Positions 35,755-45,131 of a stretch of 60,883 nt of DNA are shown piece after piece. The stretch covers positions 1-60,883 of the forward strand of contig NZ_JADEWZ010000032.1 in NCBI RefSeq assembly GCF_015207425.1. Direction: 5' to 3'. The notes under the pieces were generated by a model. That model was not told the origin of the DNA and ran no database searches. It saw only the letters and a list, made by a program, of their open reading frames with translations. Each line of letters starts with the position of its first letter. Within the stretch, counting starts at the first letter, position 1. The DNA is from Lusitaniella coriacea LEGE 07157 (lineage in GTDB: Bacteria > Cyanobacteriota > Cyanobacteriia > Cyanobacteriales > Spirulinaceae). Made by a program: the position numbers and the translations under genes.

Positions 35755-35818
35755 ACCCTGTCAGGACGGAAGTAGCAGCAGTATTAAGATGCTTGGGGTA
35801 GGCGCAAACACCGGGTCT
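35725..35818 (+). ncRNA. ffs: Bacterial small SRP RNA-like, copy 2 (overlaps trpF end)
   Basis: Signature GTCAGGACGGAAGTAGCAGC at 35760-35779. The ends pair CTCGG (35727-35731) with CCGGG (35811-35815) and TTTGCGC with GCGCAAA. Inner arms CCTA..ACCC / GGGGTAGG also pair. The GGAA tetraloop is closed by C-G and A-T only, one pair shorter than in copy 1 at 22296. TCTTTT follows as a weak terminator. It has the better promoter of the two copies. Confidence 0.85.
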
Positions 35819-35838
35819 TTTGAAAATTCTGTTCCATT

Positions 35839-36429
35839 TCAACGCCAAATCCGCCGCAAGTTTAAGATAAATCCGGGTAATACATCCTCTCCTGAAAGTT
35901 CTATGGGATGTTCTATAACTTGAATTTTTTGTCCGGGACGGTAGATTTCAACTCGCTGATTTTGAGGTTCAATCAGCCATCCGAGTCTCGCACCGTTGTT
36001 GAGATACTCCTGCATTTTCTCTTGCAGTTTAGCCACACTATCCGTCGCTGAACGCAGTTCTACGACAAAATCCGGACAGAGGGGAACGAATCCTCGGCGT
36101 TGTTCGGGAGTCAAAGCGTCCCACCGTTCTCGTTGTAACCAGGAAGCATCGGGGGAACGAATCGCGCCATTGGGGAGGATAAATCCTGTGGAGGAGTCAA
36201 AGGCAACACCTAAGTCTTCATTTGCTTCATCCCAACGGTCGAGTTGTCCGGTGAGACTGACATTTCTTCTGCCAGATTCGCCACCAGTGGGTGGATTCAC
36301 GATTAATTTTCCTTGAGCCGTTCGCTCTAATCTTAAATCTCGATTGGCAGCCGCAAGTTCCTCGAACTGTTCGGGAGTAACGTGGAGAAGGTCTGTGCTG
36401 GGGAGTTCTAGGGTGAGGGTAGATGGCAT
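35839..36429 (-). CDS. Uma2-family (DUF820) putative endonuclease
   Basis: 196 residues. PD-(D/E)XK-like fold: CPDFVVELRSATDSVAKLQEK holds the conserved Asp, the Glu of VVELRS and the Lys of the family; GVAFDSSTGFILPNGAIRSPDASWL and RLGWLIEPQNQRVEIYRPG are also typical. Cyanobacteria carry large numbers of these genes; substrate and role are not known. It is convergent with the SRP RNA, 20 bp away. Confidence 0.9.
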   Translation of the reverse strand: MPSTLTLELPSTDLLHVTPEQFEELAAANRDLRLERTAQGKLIVNPPTGGESGRRNVSLTGQLDRWDEANEDLGVAFDSSTGFILPNGAIRSPDASWLQRERWDALTPEQRRGFVPLCPDFVVELRSATDSVAKLQEKMQEYLNNGARLGWLIEPQNQRVEIYRPGQKIQVIEHPIELSGEDVLPGFILNLRRIWR

Positions 36430-36885
36430 TTTCAGTCATCAGTTAACAATTTATCAGTCAACAGTGCCTGATGGCGAGGCGATTTCAGTTACAGCGCTAC
36501 AAAGTTAAGAGTACACAATCTCACAAGCCATAACCTATAGCTGGTGGGCGTTGCCCACCCTACGCGATGTCTGAGGACTCGATTTCTCAGGGAGATTCTA
36601 ATAATAATTTAAGCTAGATATCTTTATTGTAGAGGATGGAAAAAAAGGGTTGGGGCGTTTCGCTACGCGACGAGGGATAATGAATAGTACTGACTTAAAG
36701 TGGGTTAGCAATATCCGCCTTGTTGGGTTTCGCTCTCGCTCAACGCCAACCTAGAGTACCGCAAATAAAAAGTTGTTCAATCGCGTCAGACAGACGGGGA
36801 GCTGGGGAAGCCGGGGTGAGGAAGAAACGGCGTGGGATAGTTTATTGATTGGAGTACTCCTACAGAAATATCAAAGTTGAATGCT
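36430..36885. other. Spacer with interspersed palindromes
   Basis: Contains GGTGGGCGTTGCCCACC (36542-36558) and TGTTGGGTTTCGCTCTCGCT followed by CAACGCCAACCTA (36723-36756), the same hairpin core as inside the MITE at 33846. A GGGGAGCTGGGGAAGC stretch near 36797 resembles the composite repeats. No ORF is supported. Confidence 0.5.
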
Positions 36886-36917
36886 GACAAAAATGGGATG
36901 CAGCTTGGCTACATCCC
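36886..36917 (-). terminator. Rho-independent terminator of folE
   Basis: On the minus strand, GGGATG-t-AGC-caa-GCT-g-CATCCC followed by ATTTTTG, starting 14 bp after the folE stop. Stem of nine pairs with a mismatch. Confidence 0.85.
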
Positions 36918-36930
36918 AAGTCATGGCGTT

Positions 36931-37662
36931 TTAAGAAAAGTTCGGTTGATGACGAATCAAATTGAGGAATTCCTCGCGGGTTTTTTGCTCATCTTGGAAC
37001 ACGCCAAGCATCGCGCTGGTAACTGTCCAAGACCCTGGCTTTTGCACGCCGCGCATCGCCATACACATATGACTCGCTTCCATCACTACCGCAACGCCTT
37101 GGGGTTCTAGGATTGTTTGAACGGCTTCGGCAATTTGCCGCGTGAGGCGTTCTTGAACTTGCAAGCGGCGGGAATACATTTCAACAATGCGCGCCAGTTT
37201 GCTCAGTCCCACGACTTTTTGGTTGGGGATGTATGCTACGTGCGCTTTCCCCATGAAGGGAAGCATATGATGCTCGCAGAGGCTGAATACGTCGATATCC
37301 CGCACGAGTACCATTTCGTTGTGTCCTTCATCGAAAATGGCACCATTCACCAAGCTTTCGAGGGATTGATTGTAGCCTTGGGTGAGGAATTGCATCGCTT
37401 CGGCAACCCGCTTGGGGGTTTTGAGCAATCCTTCCCGTTCGGGGTCTTCGCCAACCCCTTCAATAATTTTGCGCACCGCATCCATCATTTCATTTTTTGC
37501 CTGTTCTGAAGCGGGTTGCACGCTTGCTTGCTGACCGTTGTGGGTGTTGCGGTCGGGAAGTGCTGAAACGCTATTGGTTAAATTTTCGCTCAAAGTTCCT
37601 TTTCCGTTGTTTGCGGAAAATTCATCAGAGAGAGTAGAACCGTTAGAAGAAGCTATGCTCAT
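36931..37662 (-). CDS. folE: GTP cyclohydrolase I
   Basis: 243 residues. It converts GTP to dihydroneopterin triphosphate for folate and pterins. A disordered N-terminal tail of about 60 residues precedes the catalytic domain: [40 protein letters not shown] with the zinc Cys/His and catalytic His, [21 protein letters not shown] and [13 protein letters not shown] with the second zinc Cys. It lies downstream of the SDR gene (39-bp gap), the same order as in many cyanobacteria, where the aar-accA-SDR-folE block is common. Confidence 0.96.
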   Translation of the reverse strand: MSIASSNGSTLSDEFSANNGKGTLSENLTNSVSALPDRNTHNGQQASVQPASEQAKNEMMDAVRKIIEGVGEDPEREGLLKTPKRVAEAMQFLTQGYNQSLESLVNGAIFDEGHNEMVLVRDIDVFSLCEHHMLPFMGKAHVAYIPNQKVVGLSKLARIVEMYSRRLQVQERLTRQIAEAVQTILEPQGVAVVMEASHMCMAMRGVQKPGSWTVTSAMLGVFQDEQKTREEFLNLIRHQPNFS

Positions 37663-37701
37663 AATTAGATTTCAGTGGAATTCTTAGAGAAAGTTAGAGG
37701 T

Positions 37702-38427
37702 TTAGAGCGCTCCTGCGCTGGGGGTTAGGGTCAGTTCTTCAATCGCGGCTTGTTCGGGAAGAAGCGCGACGTGGAGAATGGACTGAGCCACGATTTCTGG
37801 GGTTAACATTGCCGAACGATTGAGGTCGGCTTGTACGGTATCGGTGTCCCAAATGGGGGTATTGACGGCACCGGGAGATAAGGCAACAACGCGAATGCCG
37901 TTGGCTTTTTCTTCGGCGGCGAGGACTTTTGAGAGGGCAACAAGACCGGCTTTGCTAACGCTGTATGCACCCCAACCGGGAAAGGGAGTTTGGGCGGCAA
38001 GGGAGGCAATATTAATGATTGTGCCTTGGGCGCGATCGCGCATTCCGGGTAAAATAGCTTGAATGCATTGGAAGACGCTGGTGAGGTTGAGATCCATAAC
38101 CTGTTGCCAGTCCGATAAGGAAGTCTCTAGAAGCTCTCCGGTATAGCCCATGCCCGCATTGTTGACCAGGATGTCAATTGTACCGAAGTCTGCCGCGATC
38201 GCGTCTATTCCGGCTTTAACCCCTTCAATCTTTGCCAAATCGAAAGGATAAGCTTTTGCTTCAACCCCCAACTCAACAGCCTGTTGCACGACGGTTTCCA
38301 GTTTGCGCTCGGAGCGACTGACGAGGGCAACATCAATTCCTGCACTCGCAAAGGCGAGGGCGGTTGCTTTGCCGATGCCACTGCTGGCACCTGTAATGAG
38401 GGCGCGGTGTTTAGTAGAAGAAGTCAT
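37702..38427 (-). CDS. Short-chain dehydrogenase/reductase
   Basis: 241 residues. NAD(P)-binding TGASSGIGKATA, NNAGMGYTG, and the catalytic triad with Ser in INIASLAAQ and YSVSKAG (Tyr, Lys). The sequence is FabG-like but generic; 3-oxoacyl-ACP reduction is only one option. It lies in the conserved neighbourhood of accA and aar, suggesting a lipid-related role. No C-terminal motif narrows the substrate. Confidence 0.88.
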   Translation of the reverse strand: MTSSTKHRALITGASSGIGKATALAFASAGIDVALVSRSERKLETVVQQAVELGVEAKAYPFDLAKIEGVKAGIDAIAADFGTIDILVNNAGMGYTGELLETSLSDWQQVMDLNLTSVFQCIQAILPGMRDRAQGTIINIASLAAQTPFPGWGAYSVSKAGLVALSKVLAAEEKANGIRVVALSPGAVNTPIWDTDTVQADLNRSAMLTPEIVAQSILHVALLPEQAAIEELTLTPSAGAL

Positions 38428-38810
38428 GAAATTTGCTCAATTTCTGAGAAAAGGCATTACAAAACGGGTCGAGTGCTATTGGATGATTTTCCAACTCCTT
38501 CAATTGGGGGTTGAATTCAAAACCTTAGATTTCTCATTACAAGAAAACCAAAGGTTCGACATCAAACAGCTTCTAAGCCCGACCCAGATGGGTTTAGAGT
38601 GAAATAAATTTCTCAGCTCGAAAGGATCGATAGAAGGCTTTTTATTGCCAATTCTTTTTAGTTGTCGGTCTGTTGCAACAATCTAACTGCAATTGTAAGT
38701 GTAAACAAATGTTACTTTTTCTTAGTATAACATCCTAAGAAAGCAAGCTGAGAGCAAGCTGAGGGGAAATTGTGAACTTGCTCTCAAACTTCTCAGGTGG
38801 GATTTTGCAC
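38428..38810. other. 383-bp spacer between accA and the SDR gene
   Basis: A/T-rich. The direct repeat GCAAGCTGAGAGCAAGCTGAGG occurs near 38742-38763. It presumably carries the SDR-folE promoter. I see no gene, named repeat or RNA in it. Confidence 0.4.
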
Positions 38811-39785
38811 CTAATCAATCGAGAATTTTCCAATTTGCCGAAACTTTTGATAGCGCAGGTTACGACGCTGTTCGGCGCTGAGATTTAATAAATGCTCTAA
38901 GTTATGAATCAGCGCTTCTTTGAGGATTGCCGCAGCACCGAGGGGGTCGGCGTGAGCGCCGCTAGCGGGTTCGGGTAAAATTTGGTCGAGAATGCCTAAA
39001 TCTTTCAAGTCCCAAGCGGTAATCTTGAGGGCTTCGGCGGCTTTGGGGGCTTTACTTGCATCTCGCCACAGAATCGCGGCGCAAGCTTCTGGGGGAGCAA
39101 CGCTATAAACTGCGTGTTCAAACATCAACAAACGCTCTCCTACACCAATTCCCAGCGCGCCACCGGAACCCCCTTCTCCAATAACGGCGCAGAGGATGGG
39201 GACATCAAAGCTAAACATTTGTCGAAGATTGTACGCGATCGCTTCTCCTTGACCGAATTGTTCGGCTTCTAGACCCGCCCAGGCAGCAGGCGTGTCGATT
39301 AGGGTTAAAATGGGCATTCCGAAACGATTGGCGTGTTCCATGAGGCGAATGGCTTTGCGGTAACCGCTAGGGGAAGCCATGCCAAAGTTGCGAGCGACGT
39401 TATCTTTGGTATCGCGTCCTTTCTGATGCCCCATAATCACAACGGGACGACCGTCTAAGCGCGCAATACCGCCTACTATAGCAGGATCGTCTCTTCCGCC
39501 GCGATCGCCGTGTAGCTCAAACCATTCATCGCTGATTGCCTGAATATAATCCAAGGTTGAAGGACGGCGAGGGTGACGCGCGAGTTGTAAGCGTTGGGAA
39601 GGGGTTAAGGTGCTAAAAATTTCACTGCGCAATTGCTCTGCTTTTGCCTCTAGGGCGGCGATTTGCTCTGAGACATCCACATTATTTTCCTTGGCGAGTT
39701 CGCGAATTTGGTCGATTCGCGTCTCTAAATCGCACAGGGGTTTTTCAAAATCAAGCAGAAACGTTCTGCGTTCTGTCGTTGCCAT
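38811..39785 (-). CDS. accA: Acetyl-CoA carboxylase carboxyltransferase subunit alpha
   Basis: 324 residues. Transfers carboxyl from biotin carrier to acetyl-CoA with AccD. Features: [101 protein letters not shown] and [15 protein letters not shown]. Length and end ([11 protein letters not shown]) are normal. It follows aar by 83 bp in the same direction. Confidence 0.97.
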   Translation of the reverse strand: MATTERRTFLLDFEKPLCDLETRIDQIRELAKENNVDVSEQIAALEAKAEQLRSEIFSTLTPSQRLQLARHPRRPSTLDYIQAISDEWFELHGDRGGRDDPAIVGGIARLDGRPVVIMGHQKGRDTKDNVARNFGMASPSGYRKAIRLMEHANRFGMPILTLIDTPAAWAGLEAEQFGQGEAIAYNLRQMFSFDVPILCAVIGEGGSGGALGIGVGERLLMFEHAVYSVAPPEACAAILWRDASKAPKAAEALKITAWDLKDLGILDQILPEPASGAHADPLGAAAILKEALIHNLEHLLNLSAEQRRNLRYQKFRQIGKFSID

Positions 39786-39868
39786 AGTTTGCCAGTTACA
39801 AGATTTTGGATGCTAGGGGTTTCCCTAACCCTTTGTTTTCCCTCTTCCCAATTCCCCATCTTCAAAAT

Positions 39869-40891
39869 TCAGAAGCTCAAGAGCGGCTTAAATCCGTGCC
39901 TTACAGAAGATTCACCAATTTGCTCCATCTTCTCAACTGTAATCTGATTTCGCCCCCAAGAGAAGTTGGTGTACCACTTCTCAAATTCGAGAAGCATAGA
40001 TTCGGCAAAACAGGCAAAGAGTTGACGACCGGGAACGTCCATATTGACAATTTGCATGATTTTCCAGTCAATATCGAGGGAATGCTCGACAATTCCGCCG
40101 TTGAGGGCGTACACTTCCGGCTGTCGGAGTTGGCTGCCTAAGTTTTTGGGATAGCCGCCATCAATTAACAAACAGGGTTTTTTCAGGGGAATTTGACTAA
40201 TATCAACGCCTTTTGGCATACTGGCGACCCAAACCACCACATCGGCTTGGGGAAGTGCTTCTTCTAAACCGAGAATTTTGCCGCGTCCGAGTTCTTCTTG
40301 TAAGTTTCTCAGGCGTTCTTGGTTGCGAGCAATCAGCAATAAGTTTTCAACGTTGCTTTTTCGGTCTAACCAACGACAGACGGCGCTGCCAATGTCTCCG
40401 GTTGCACCACACACGGCAACGGTGGATTTGGAGAGGTCGATGCCGAGTTTTGCGGCAGCTTGTTCGACTTGGCGGCAGATAATGTAGGCGGTGTGGGTAT
40501 TGCCTGTGGTGAAGCGCTCGAATTCTAATTCGACGTTGCGAACTTGTTTGTGGTTTTTGAGGCTGAAATTTTCAAATACAATCGAAGAAAATCCCCCCAA
40601 GGCAGTGATGTCAATGCTGCTTTTTTGGGCGAGAGCCATTGCGTTAAGAATTTTGCGAATGGCTGACTTTACGCGACGTTGCGAAAGCATTTCTGGCAAG
40701 AAACAAGATTCGACGTACTGTCCTTCAATTTTTTGACCTGTAATGCTAGTTACAGTGATGCTATCGACAATTTGAGGGGGGGCAGAACACCAAAAGTCAA
40801 GTCCTTGATGGGCGTATTCTGGGTAGCCGAGTTCTTTTGCAACGGATTGGGCGTGTTCTAGGCTGGTAAGGTGACCGATAAGACCAAACAT
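39869..40891 (-). CDS. aar: Long-chain acyl-[acyl-carrier-protein] reductase
   Basis: 340 residues, the usual length. It reduces acyl-ACP to fatty aldehyde with NADPH, the first step to cyanobacterial alkanes. [20 protein letters not shown] at the N-terminus and [18 protein letters not shown] are family hallmarks; NADPH binding at [16 protein letters not shown]. It lies directly upstream of accA, as normal. In most genomes ado (aldehyde deformylating oxygenase) lies just before aar; here an ABC-F gene does instead and ado is absent from the window. Confidence 0.96.
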   Translation of the reverse strand: MFGLIGHLTSLEHAQSVAKELGYPEYAHQGLDFWCSAPPQIVDSITVTSITGQKIEGQYVESCFLPEMLSQRRVKSAIRKILNAMALAQKSSIDITALGGFSSIVFENFSLKNHKQVRNVELEFERFTTGNTHTAYIICRQVEQAAAKLGIDLSKSTVAVCGATGDIGSAVCRWLDRKSNVENLLLIARNQERLRNLQEELGRGKILGLEEALPQADVVVWVASMPKGVDISQIPLKKPCLLIDGGYPKNLGSQLRQPEVYALNGGIVEHSLDIDWKIMQIVNMDVPGRQLFACFAESMLLEFEKWYTNFSWGRNQITVEKMEQIGESSVRHGFKPLLSF

Positions 40892-41123
40892 CTATTAGCT
40901 CGCTGTTAAATCTTTGAATGGGATGAAAGTGGGACTAAGGGTAAGAGAAAGTTAAGACTCTTTAAGATATTACAAAAAAAGTGTCGTTTTTGGATAAATG
41001 ACCTCTTTGAAAAATCGATGGTTGCCAACAAATGTTACTCCAGAGCGTTGGAGGGCATTTTTTCTCTTTGCCACGCGACTCTATCTCCAATCTAATCGAT
41101 CGCGCGATCTAGAAATTCTTAGC

Positions 41124-43037
41124 TCACAATCGTTCTGCTAGTTCGAGCCACCGTTCTGTTGCGCCATCAATGTCCTGAATCAGTTGGGATAGGCGTTCTG
41201 TGAGCTGTTGCATTTGTGCGAAGTCGCTAGGAGGGTTGTTGTAGAGAGATGTTTCGAGGTTTTCTTTCTCGGCTTCGAGTTGGGGAATTTGCTGTTCTAA
41301 TTGTTCGTATTCGCGTTTTTCTTTGTAGGAAAGTTTGCCGGATTTTGGAGATTGAGCGGGTTTTTCTGGGGCTTTCGGCTTTGGATTTTGCGCGATTTTT
41401 TCTTTCTTTTCCTGGCTTTCTTGCGCTTCTTCGGCTTTTTTATAGTCTAAATATACGGAGTAGTTGCCGGGGTATTGGCGCAGATTCCCACCGGGTTCGA
41501 GAGCAAAAATAACATCGATCGCGCGATCGAGAAAATAACGATCGTGAGAGACAACAATAACGCACCCGTTAAAATCTTCCAAATACTCCTCTAAAACCGA
41601 AAGGGTTTGCACGTCGAGATCGTTCGTGGGTTCGTCCAAAATCAACACATTCGGCGCACTCATCAACACCTGCAACAAAAATAATCGTCGCTTTTCCCCG
41701 CCAGAGAGTTTGTTAATCGGTGCGTACTGCTGATTGGGAGGAAACAAAAAGCGCTCCAACATCTGAGAAGCCGTAATCACGCTCCCATCGGTCGTTTTTA
41801 CCAACTCCGCCACATCTCTGAGATATTCAATAACCCGTTGGTTTTCATTGGCAATGACCGCATCGGAATGTTGATCGAAATAGCCAATATGAATCGTCGA
41901 ACCAATTTCCACCGTCCCCGAATCCGGTTGCACTCGTCCGGTAATAATATCCATCAGCGTTGATTTTCCCGCACCATTGGGCCCAATAATGCCGATGCGA
42001 TCTTCGGGATTGAAATTGTAGCTAAAATCCTTAATCAGCGTGCGTCCGTCGTAGGCTTTCCCAATTTCTCTCAGTTCGATAACCTTCTTGCCAATCCGAC
42101 GACCTGCGGTTGAAATATCGATCTTACCCTGCGCCTGCTTGAACTCCTGCCCTTGCATATCCCGAATGCGATCGATTCTGGCTTTTTGCTTGGTGCTGCG
42201 TGCTTTGGGTCCCCGCTTGAGCCATTGTAATTCTCGTCGCAATACCCCTGCGTGTTTGCGCTGCGTGCTGGCGGCAGATTCTTCTGCTTCTGCCTTTTTC
42301 CCCAAATAGTAAGCGTAGTTTCCTCCGTAAGTGTAGAGATCGCCGCGATCGATTTCCAGAATTTTATTTGTCACTCGATCTAAAAAATAGCGATCGTGCG
42401 TGACGAGTAATAGCGCACCCCGAAAGCGATTGAGATAGCTTTGCAACCATTCCACAGAAAGAGCATCCAAATGGTTTGTGGGTTCGTCCATCAATAAAAT
42501 ATCGGGATCTGAGAGGAGTGCGGTGGCGAGAGCAATCCGCTTGCGATAACCGCCGGAGAGGTTGCTAATTAAAGCATTAAAATCTTCAATCCCCAATTTG
42601 CTCAAAATGACCTTGGCATTGGTTTCCAATTCCCAAGCACCAATCGCCTCAATGCGTTGCGTTACGGTGGATAAACGCGACATCAGAATTTCTGTCTCTC
42701 CTTGTTCGCGAGCGAGTTTATCGGAGAGTTCTTCGTATTCGCGCACGAGTGCCATTTGTTCGCCACTGTCGGCAAAGACTTGTTCTAATACCGTACGATT
42801 TTCGTCCAAGTCCGGTTGCTGGGAGAGATAGACGATTTTTGCGCCAGAATTAACCCAAATTTCTCCCTCATCGATGGGTTCGAGTCCCGCGATCGTTTTT
42901 AATAGGGTGGATTTTCCAGAACCATTGGTGCCAATCAGTCCGACTTTATCGCCTTCTTCGAGGCTAAAATTGGCATCTTTGAGAATTTCTTTGATACCAA
43001 AGTCTTTTTTGAGCGATCGCAGTGTAAAAAGAGCCAT
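41124..43037 (-). CDS. ABC-F family ATPase (Uup-like)
   Basis: 637 residues with two ABC domains and no membrane segment. Walker A GTNGSGKSTLL and GPNGAGKSTLM; signatures LSGGYRKRIALA and LSGGEKRRLFLL; Walker B ILLMDEPTNHLD and VLILDEPTNDLD. Between them is the Y-loop/linker (LRRELQWLKRGPKARSTKQK), and a C-terminal coiled coil covers about 535-637. It is likely a ribosome-associated translation factor like Uup/EttA. The C-terminal coiled coil supports Uup, which also binds branched DNA. Confidence 0.93.
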   Translation of the reverse strand: MALFTLRSLKKDFGIKEILKDANFSLEEGDKVGLIGTNGSGKSTLLKTIAGLEPIDEGEIWVNSGAKIVYLSQQPDLDENRTVLEQVFADSGEQMALVREYEELSDKLAREQGETEILMSRLSTVTQRIEAIGAWELETNAKVILSKLGIEDFNALISNLSGGYRKRIALATALLSDPDILLMDEPTNHLDALSVEWLQSYLNRFRGALLLVTHDRYFLDRVTNKILEIDRGDLYTYGGNYAYYLGKKAEAEESAASTQRKHAGVLRRELQWLKRGPKARSTKQKARIDRIRDMQGQEFKQAQGKIDISTAGRRIGKKVIELREIGKAYDGRTLIKDFSYNFNPEDRIGIIGPNGAGKSTLMDIITGRVQPDSGTVEIGSTIHIGYFDQHSDAVIANENQRVIEYLRDVAELVKTTDGSVITASQMLERFLFPPNQQYAPINKLSGGEKRRLFLLQVLMSAPNVLILDEPTNDLDVQTLSVLEEYLEDFNGCVIVVSHDRYFLDRAIDVIFALEPGGNLRQYPGNYSVYLDYKKAEEAQESQEKKEKIAQNPKPKAPEKPAQSPKSGKLSYKEKREYEQLEQQIPQLEAEKENLETSLYNNPPSDFAQMQQLTERLSQLIQDIDGATERWLELAERL

Positions 43038-43145
43038 GAATAAATGAATAGCAGTAGGAACGAACAGGAGTCGATATTAACTAATTAATTTTTTAGTTAG
43101 TTGCGCGTGATGTAGATTCAAAGGACTTGCTAGATATAGAGAATT

Positions 43146-43244
43146 GCGTCTGATGTAATTAACTGAAACTCTTGAGGTAAATGGGAATTATTAGAATCAA
43201 CCACGGTCGAGTCAGGGTTCGAGTGCCTAATACACATTAAGCGT
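43146..43244. repeat. MITE-like inverted-repeat element, copy 3
   Basis: GCGTCTGATGTAATTAACTG at the left and CTAATACACATTAAGCGTGA at the right, as in copies at 3331 and 34324. It lies just upstream of the hydrolase gene. Confidence 0.6.
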
Positions 43245-43285
43245 GAATTGCTATATTCACATTTAGACGCGAGTTAATTTTATTT

Positions 43286-44218
43286 ATGGTAGCGAGTCAA
43301 AATCCAGTGAATCGTCGATCGCGGACTAAACTTTTGGGTTGCGCGATCGCGGGACTCATTGCCATCAATGCTCCAGTCTACCTGCTGGCTTACCACATGA
43401 CCCACGTTCGCCTCCCAGGAGAAAAAGGGATAGGAGTTCCCAAACCCCAAAATTCCACCACTCCTGAAGCGCGTGGCTTGTCCTACACAACCCATCGCAT
43501 CCCCATTAACAAGACTGAATGGTTGGAAGCTTGGCTGATTCCCACACAACAAGCTACATCGAAAGGAACCGTCCTACTTTTTCCAGGCAATCATGGAACC
43601 AAAGGAAGTCAACTCATTCCTCCCGCACAAAGTTTTTCTGCTCTCGGCTATGACTCGCTATTGATTGATTTCCGAGGCGCTGGGGGATCGAGCGGCAATA
43701 CAGTTACTATTGGCATGAAAGAGGCTCAAGATGTGAGTATTACCTTCAAGTATGCACAACAGATGAATTCCAAATCCCCCATTATTCTCTACGGCGTTTC
43801 GATGGGGAGTGCTGCAATTCTGCGCGCGATCGCGAAAGAAAAGATTAAACCCGATGGAGTTATTGTAGAACTTCCTTTTTCTCGCCTCGTTAATGCCATT
43901 AGAAGCCGCCTGCAACATCATCGCATTCCAGGATTCCCCACCGCCGAATGGGTTGTTTTCTGGGGAGGAATTCAGCACGGGGTCAATGGATTTGCTCACA
44001 ATCCCGTTGAGTATGCGAAAGCCGTTGATTGTCCCGTTCTTGTCATTCACGGGGAACAGGATAAATGGACAACAGAAGCTGAAATTGAGGCATTATTTAA
44101 GAATTTGCAAGGCTCTAAAACGCTAGTAACTTCTCCCGAGGCAGGTCATCATCAACTTATTGGCGTTGACCGTAATTTGTGGGATTCTAGCGTGAAGAAT
44201 TTTTTTGATTCTTTGTGA
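43286..44218 (+). CDS. Membrane-anchored alpha/beta hydrolase
   Basis: 310 residues. Basic N-terminus then a membrane segment at about 12-32 (LLGCAIAGLIAINAPVYLLA). Hydrolase domain: FPGNHGTKGS, FRGAGGSSGN, nucleophile elbow YGVSMGSAAIL, VIHGEQDKWT and His in EAGHHQLIG. It resembles the BEM46/ABHD13-type subgroup. Substrate unknown. The domain probably faces the periplasm or lumen. Confidence 0.85.
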   Translation: MVASQNPVNRRSRTKLLGCAIAGLIAINAPVYLLAYHMTHVRLPGEKGIGVPKPQNSTTPEARGLSYTTHRIPINKTEWLEAWLIPTQQATSKGTVLLFPGNHGTKGSQLIPPAQSFSALGYDSLLIDFRGAGGSSGNTVTIGMKEAQDVSITFKYAQQMNSKSPIILYGVSMGSAAILRAIAKEKIKPDGVIVELPFSRLVNAIRSRLQHHRIPGFPTAEWVVFWGGIQHGVNGFAHNPVEYAKAVDCPVLVIHGEQDKWTTEAEIEALFKNLQGSKTLVTSPEAGHHQLIGVDRNLWDSSVKNFFDSL

Positions 44219-44226
44219 AATTTCAA

Positions 44227-44249
44227 AGGCATAGTGCTAGACTATGCCT
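44227..44249. terminator. Hairpin between convergent genes
   Basis: AGGCATAGT-gctag-ACTATGCCT, a 9-bp stem, placed between the convergent hydrolase (ends 44218) and membrane protein (ends 44287). No long T tract; a bidirectional terminator is likely from position. Confidence 0.5.
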
Positions 44250-44286
44250 CTGAATTCATTGTCTTCTAAAGCTTTATTCGTTCGCG

Positions 44287-44964
44287 CTAAAAACGAGTTT
44301 TTTGAATGCCAATAATATCGTCATATGCCGCTACCATCGCGCCATAGGTCAAAGGTATTGTCACTAAAAGACCCACGCCAAAAACTAAGGCTCCAGCCGT
44401 ATTAATCAACCCAATTACAATCAGAAATGCAAAAATAGAGAACCATTGTTTTGTTACAATTTTACGACTCGCTTCCATCGCATCCCAGAAATTCAAGTTT
44501 CGATCGATTACCAAAGGAATCATAAATGAATATCCAATTGCCAAGTAAATGCCAGGAACAAGACAAAATATAAATCCAATAATTATCAGAATTGCCGAAA
44601 CAAGACTGGCAATAACTAATTGTGCAAAGTATTGAAATCCTGAGAAAAAATTATTGAACTGTAATTGCTGTCCTTTATGTAAGATAAAACAACCGATGAA
44701 TAACCCAGCCCAAAGCGGGGGAGATACGATAATATTGATTAGGCTTGATATTGATTGAGCGAGTTCGGGACCAATTGTTCTTTGAAGGGCAAGTGGCAAT
44801 CCAAAAACCACCGAGCTAATGACAACTAAAATGACGACGTAGCCAATGAGTAATCCAGGGTTTTGTTTGAATATTTCCCAGCCTCTGCTAATATAATCTC
44901 CAATTTTCACTGTGTAGTTTTCGTTAATTACACTTTGAAGATTTTTCGGTCTTCTGTCTTGCAT
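44287..44964 (-). CDS. Integral membrane protein of unknown function
   Basis: About 225 residues starting at the ATG 44962-44964 (MQDRRPKN), with GGAG ten bases upstream; a TTG 18 bases further upstream is an alternative. A short cytoplasmic start with IGDYISRGWEIFKQNPGLL is followed by five or six membrane helices (GYVVILVVISSVVFGLPLA, LVIASLVSAILIIIGFIFCL, WFSIFAFLIVIGLINTAGAL and others). The motif CLVPGIYLAIGYSFMIPLVI and EASRKIV resemble bacterial DUF975-like membrane proteins. No catalytic residues are recognised. Confidence 0.75.
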   Translation of the reverse strand: MQDRRPKNLQSVINENYTVKIGDYISRGWEIFKQNPGLLIGYVVILVVISSVVFGLPLALQRTIGPELAQSISSLINIIVSPPLWAGLFIGCFILHKGQQLQFNNFFSGFQYFAQLVIASLVSAILIIIGFIFCLVPGIYLAIGYSFMIPLVIDRNLNFWDAMEASRKIVTKQWFSIFAFLIVIGLINTAGALVFGVGLLVTIPLTYGAMVAAYDDIIGIQKTRF

Positions 44965-45131
44965 TACTTTGCTTCTCCACAATTCCTGTTTAATGAGGTT
45001 CTAACACAAAAGAATATTTCCTGTACAAAAATACTCTTAATATGTCAAGCGAACAAGAAAAATTTACATTAATATAAATTAAGTCGTATCTCTTTTCCAA
45101 TCGGTTAAAGTTTCGCATCCCCAATAAAATT

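Noticed and set aside
43185-43230. tRNA-like GGTTCGAGTGCC
   Set aside because: No acceptor stem or anticodon arm can be built; it is internal to a repeat copy. I found no tRNA in the window.
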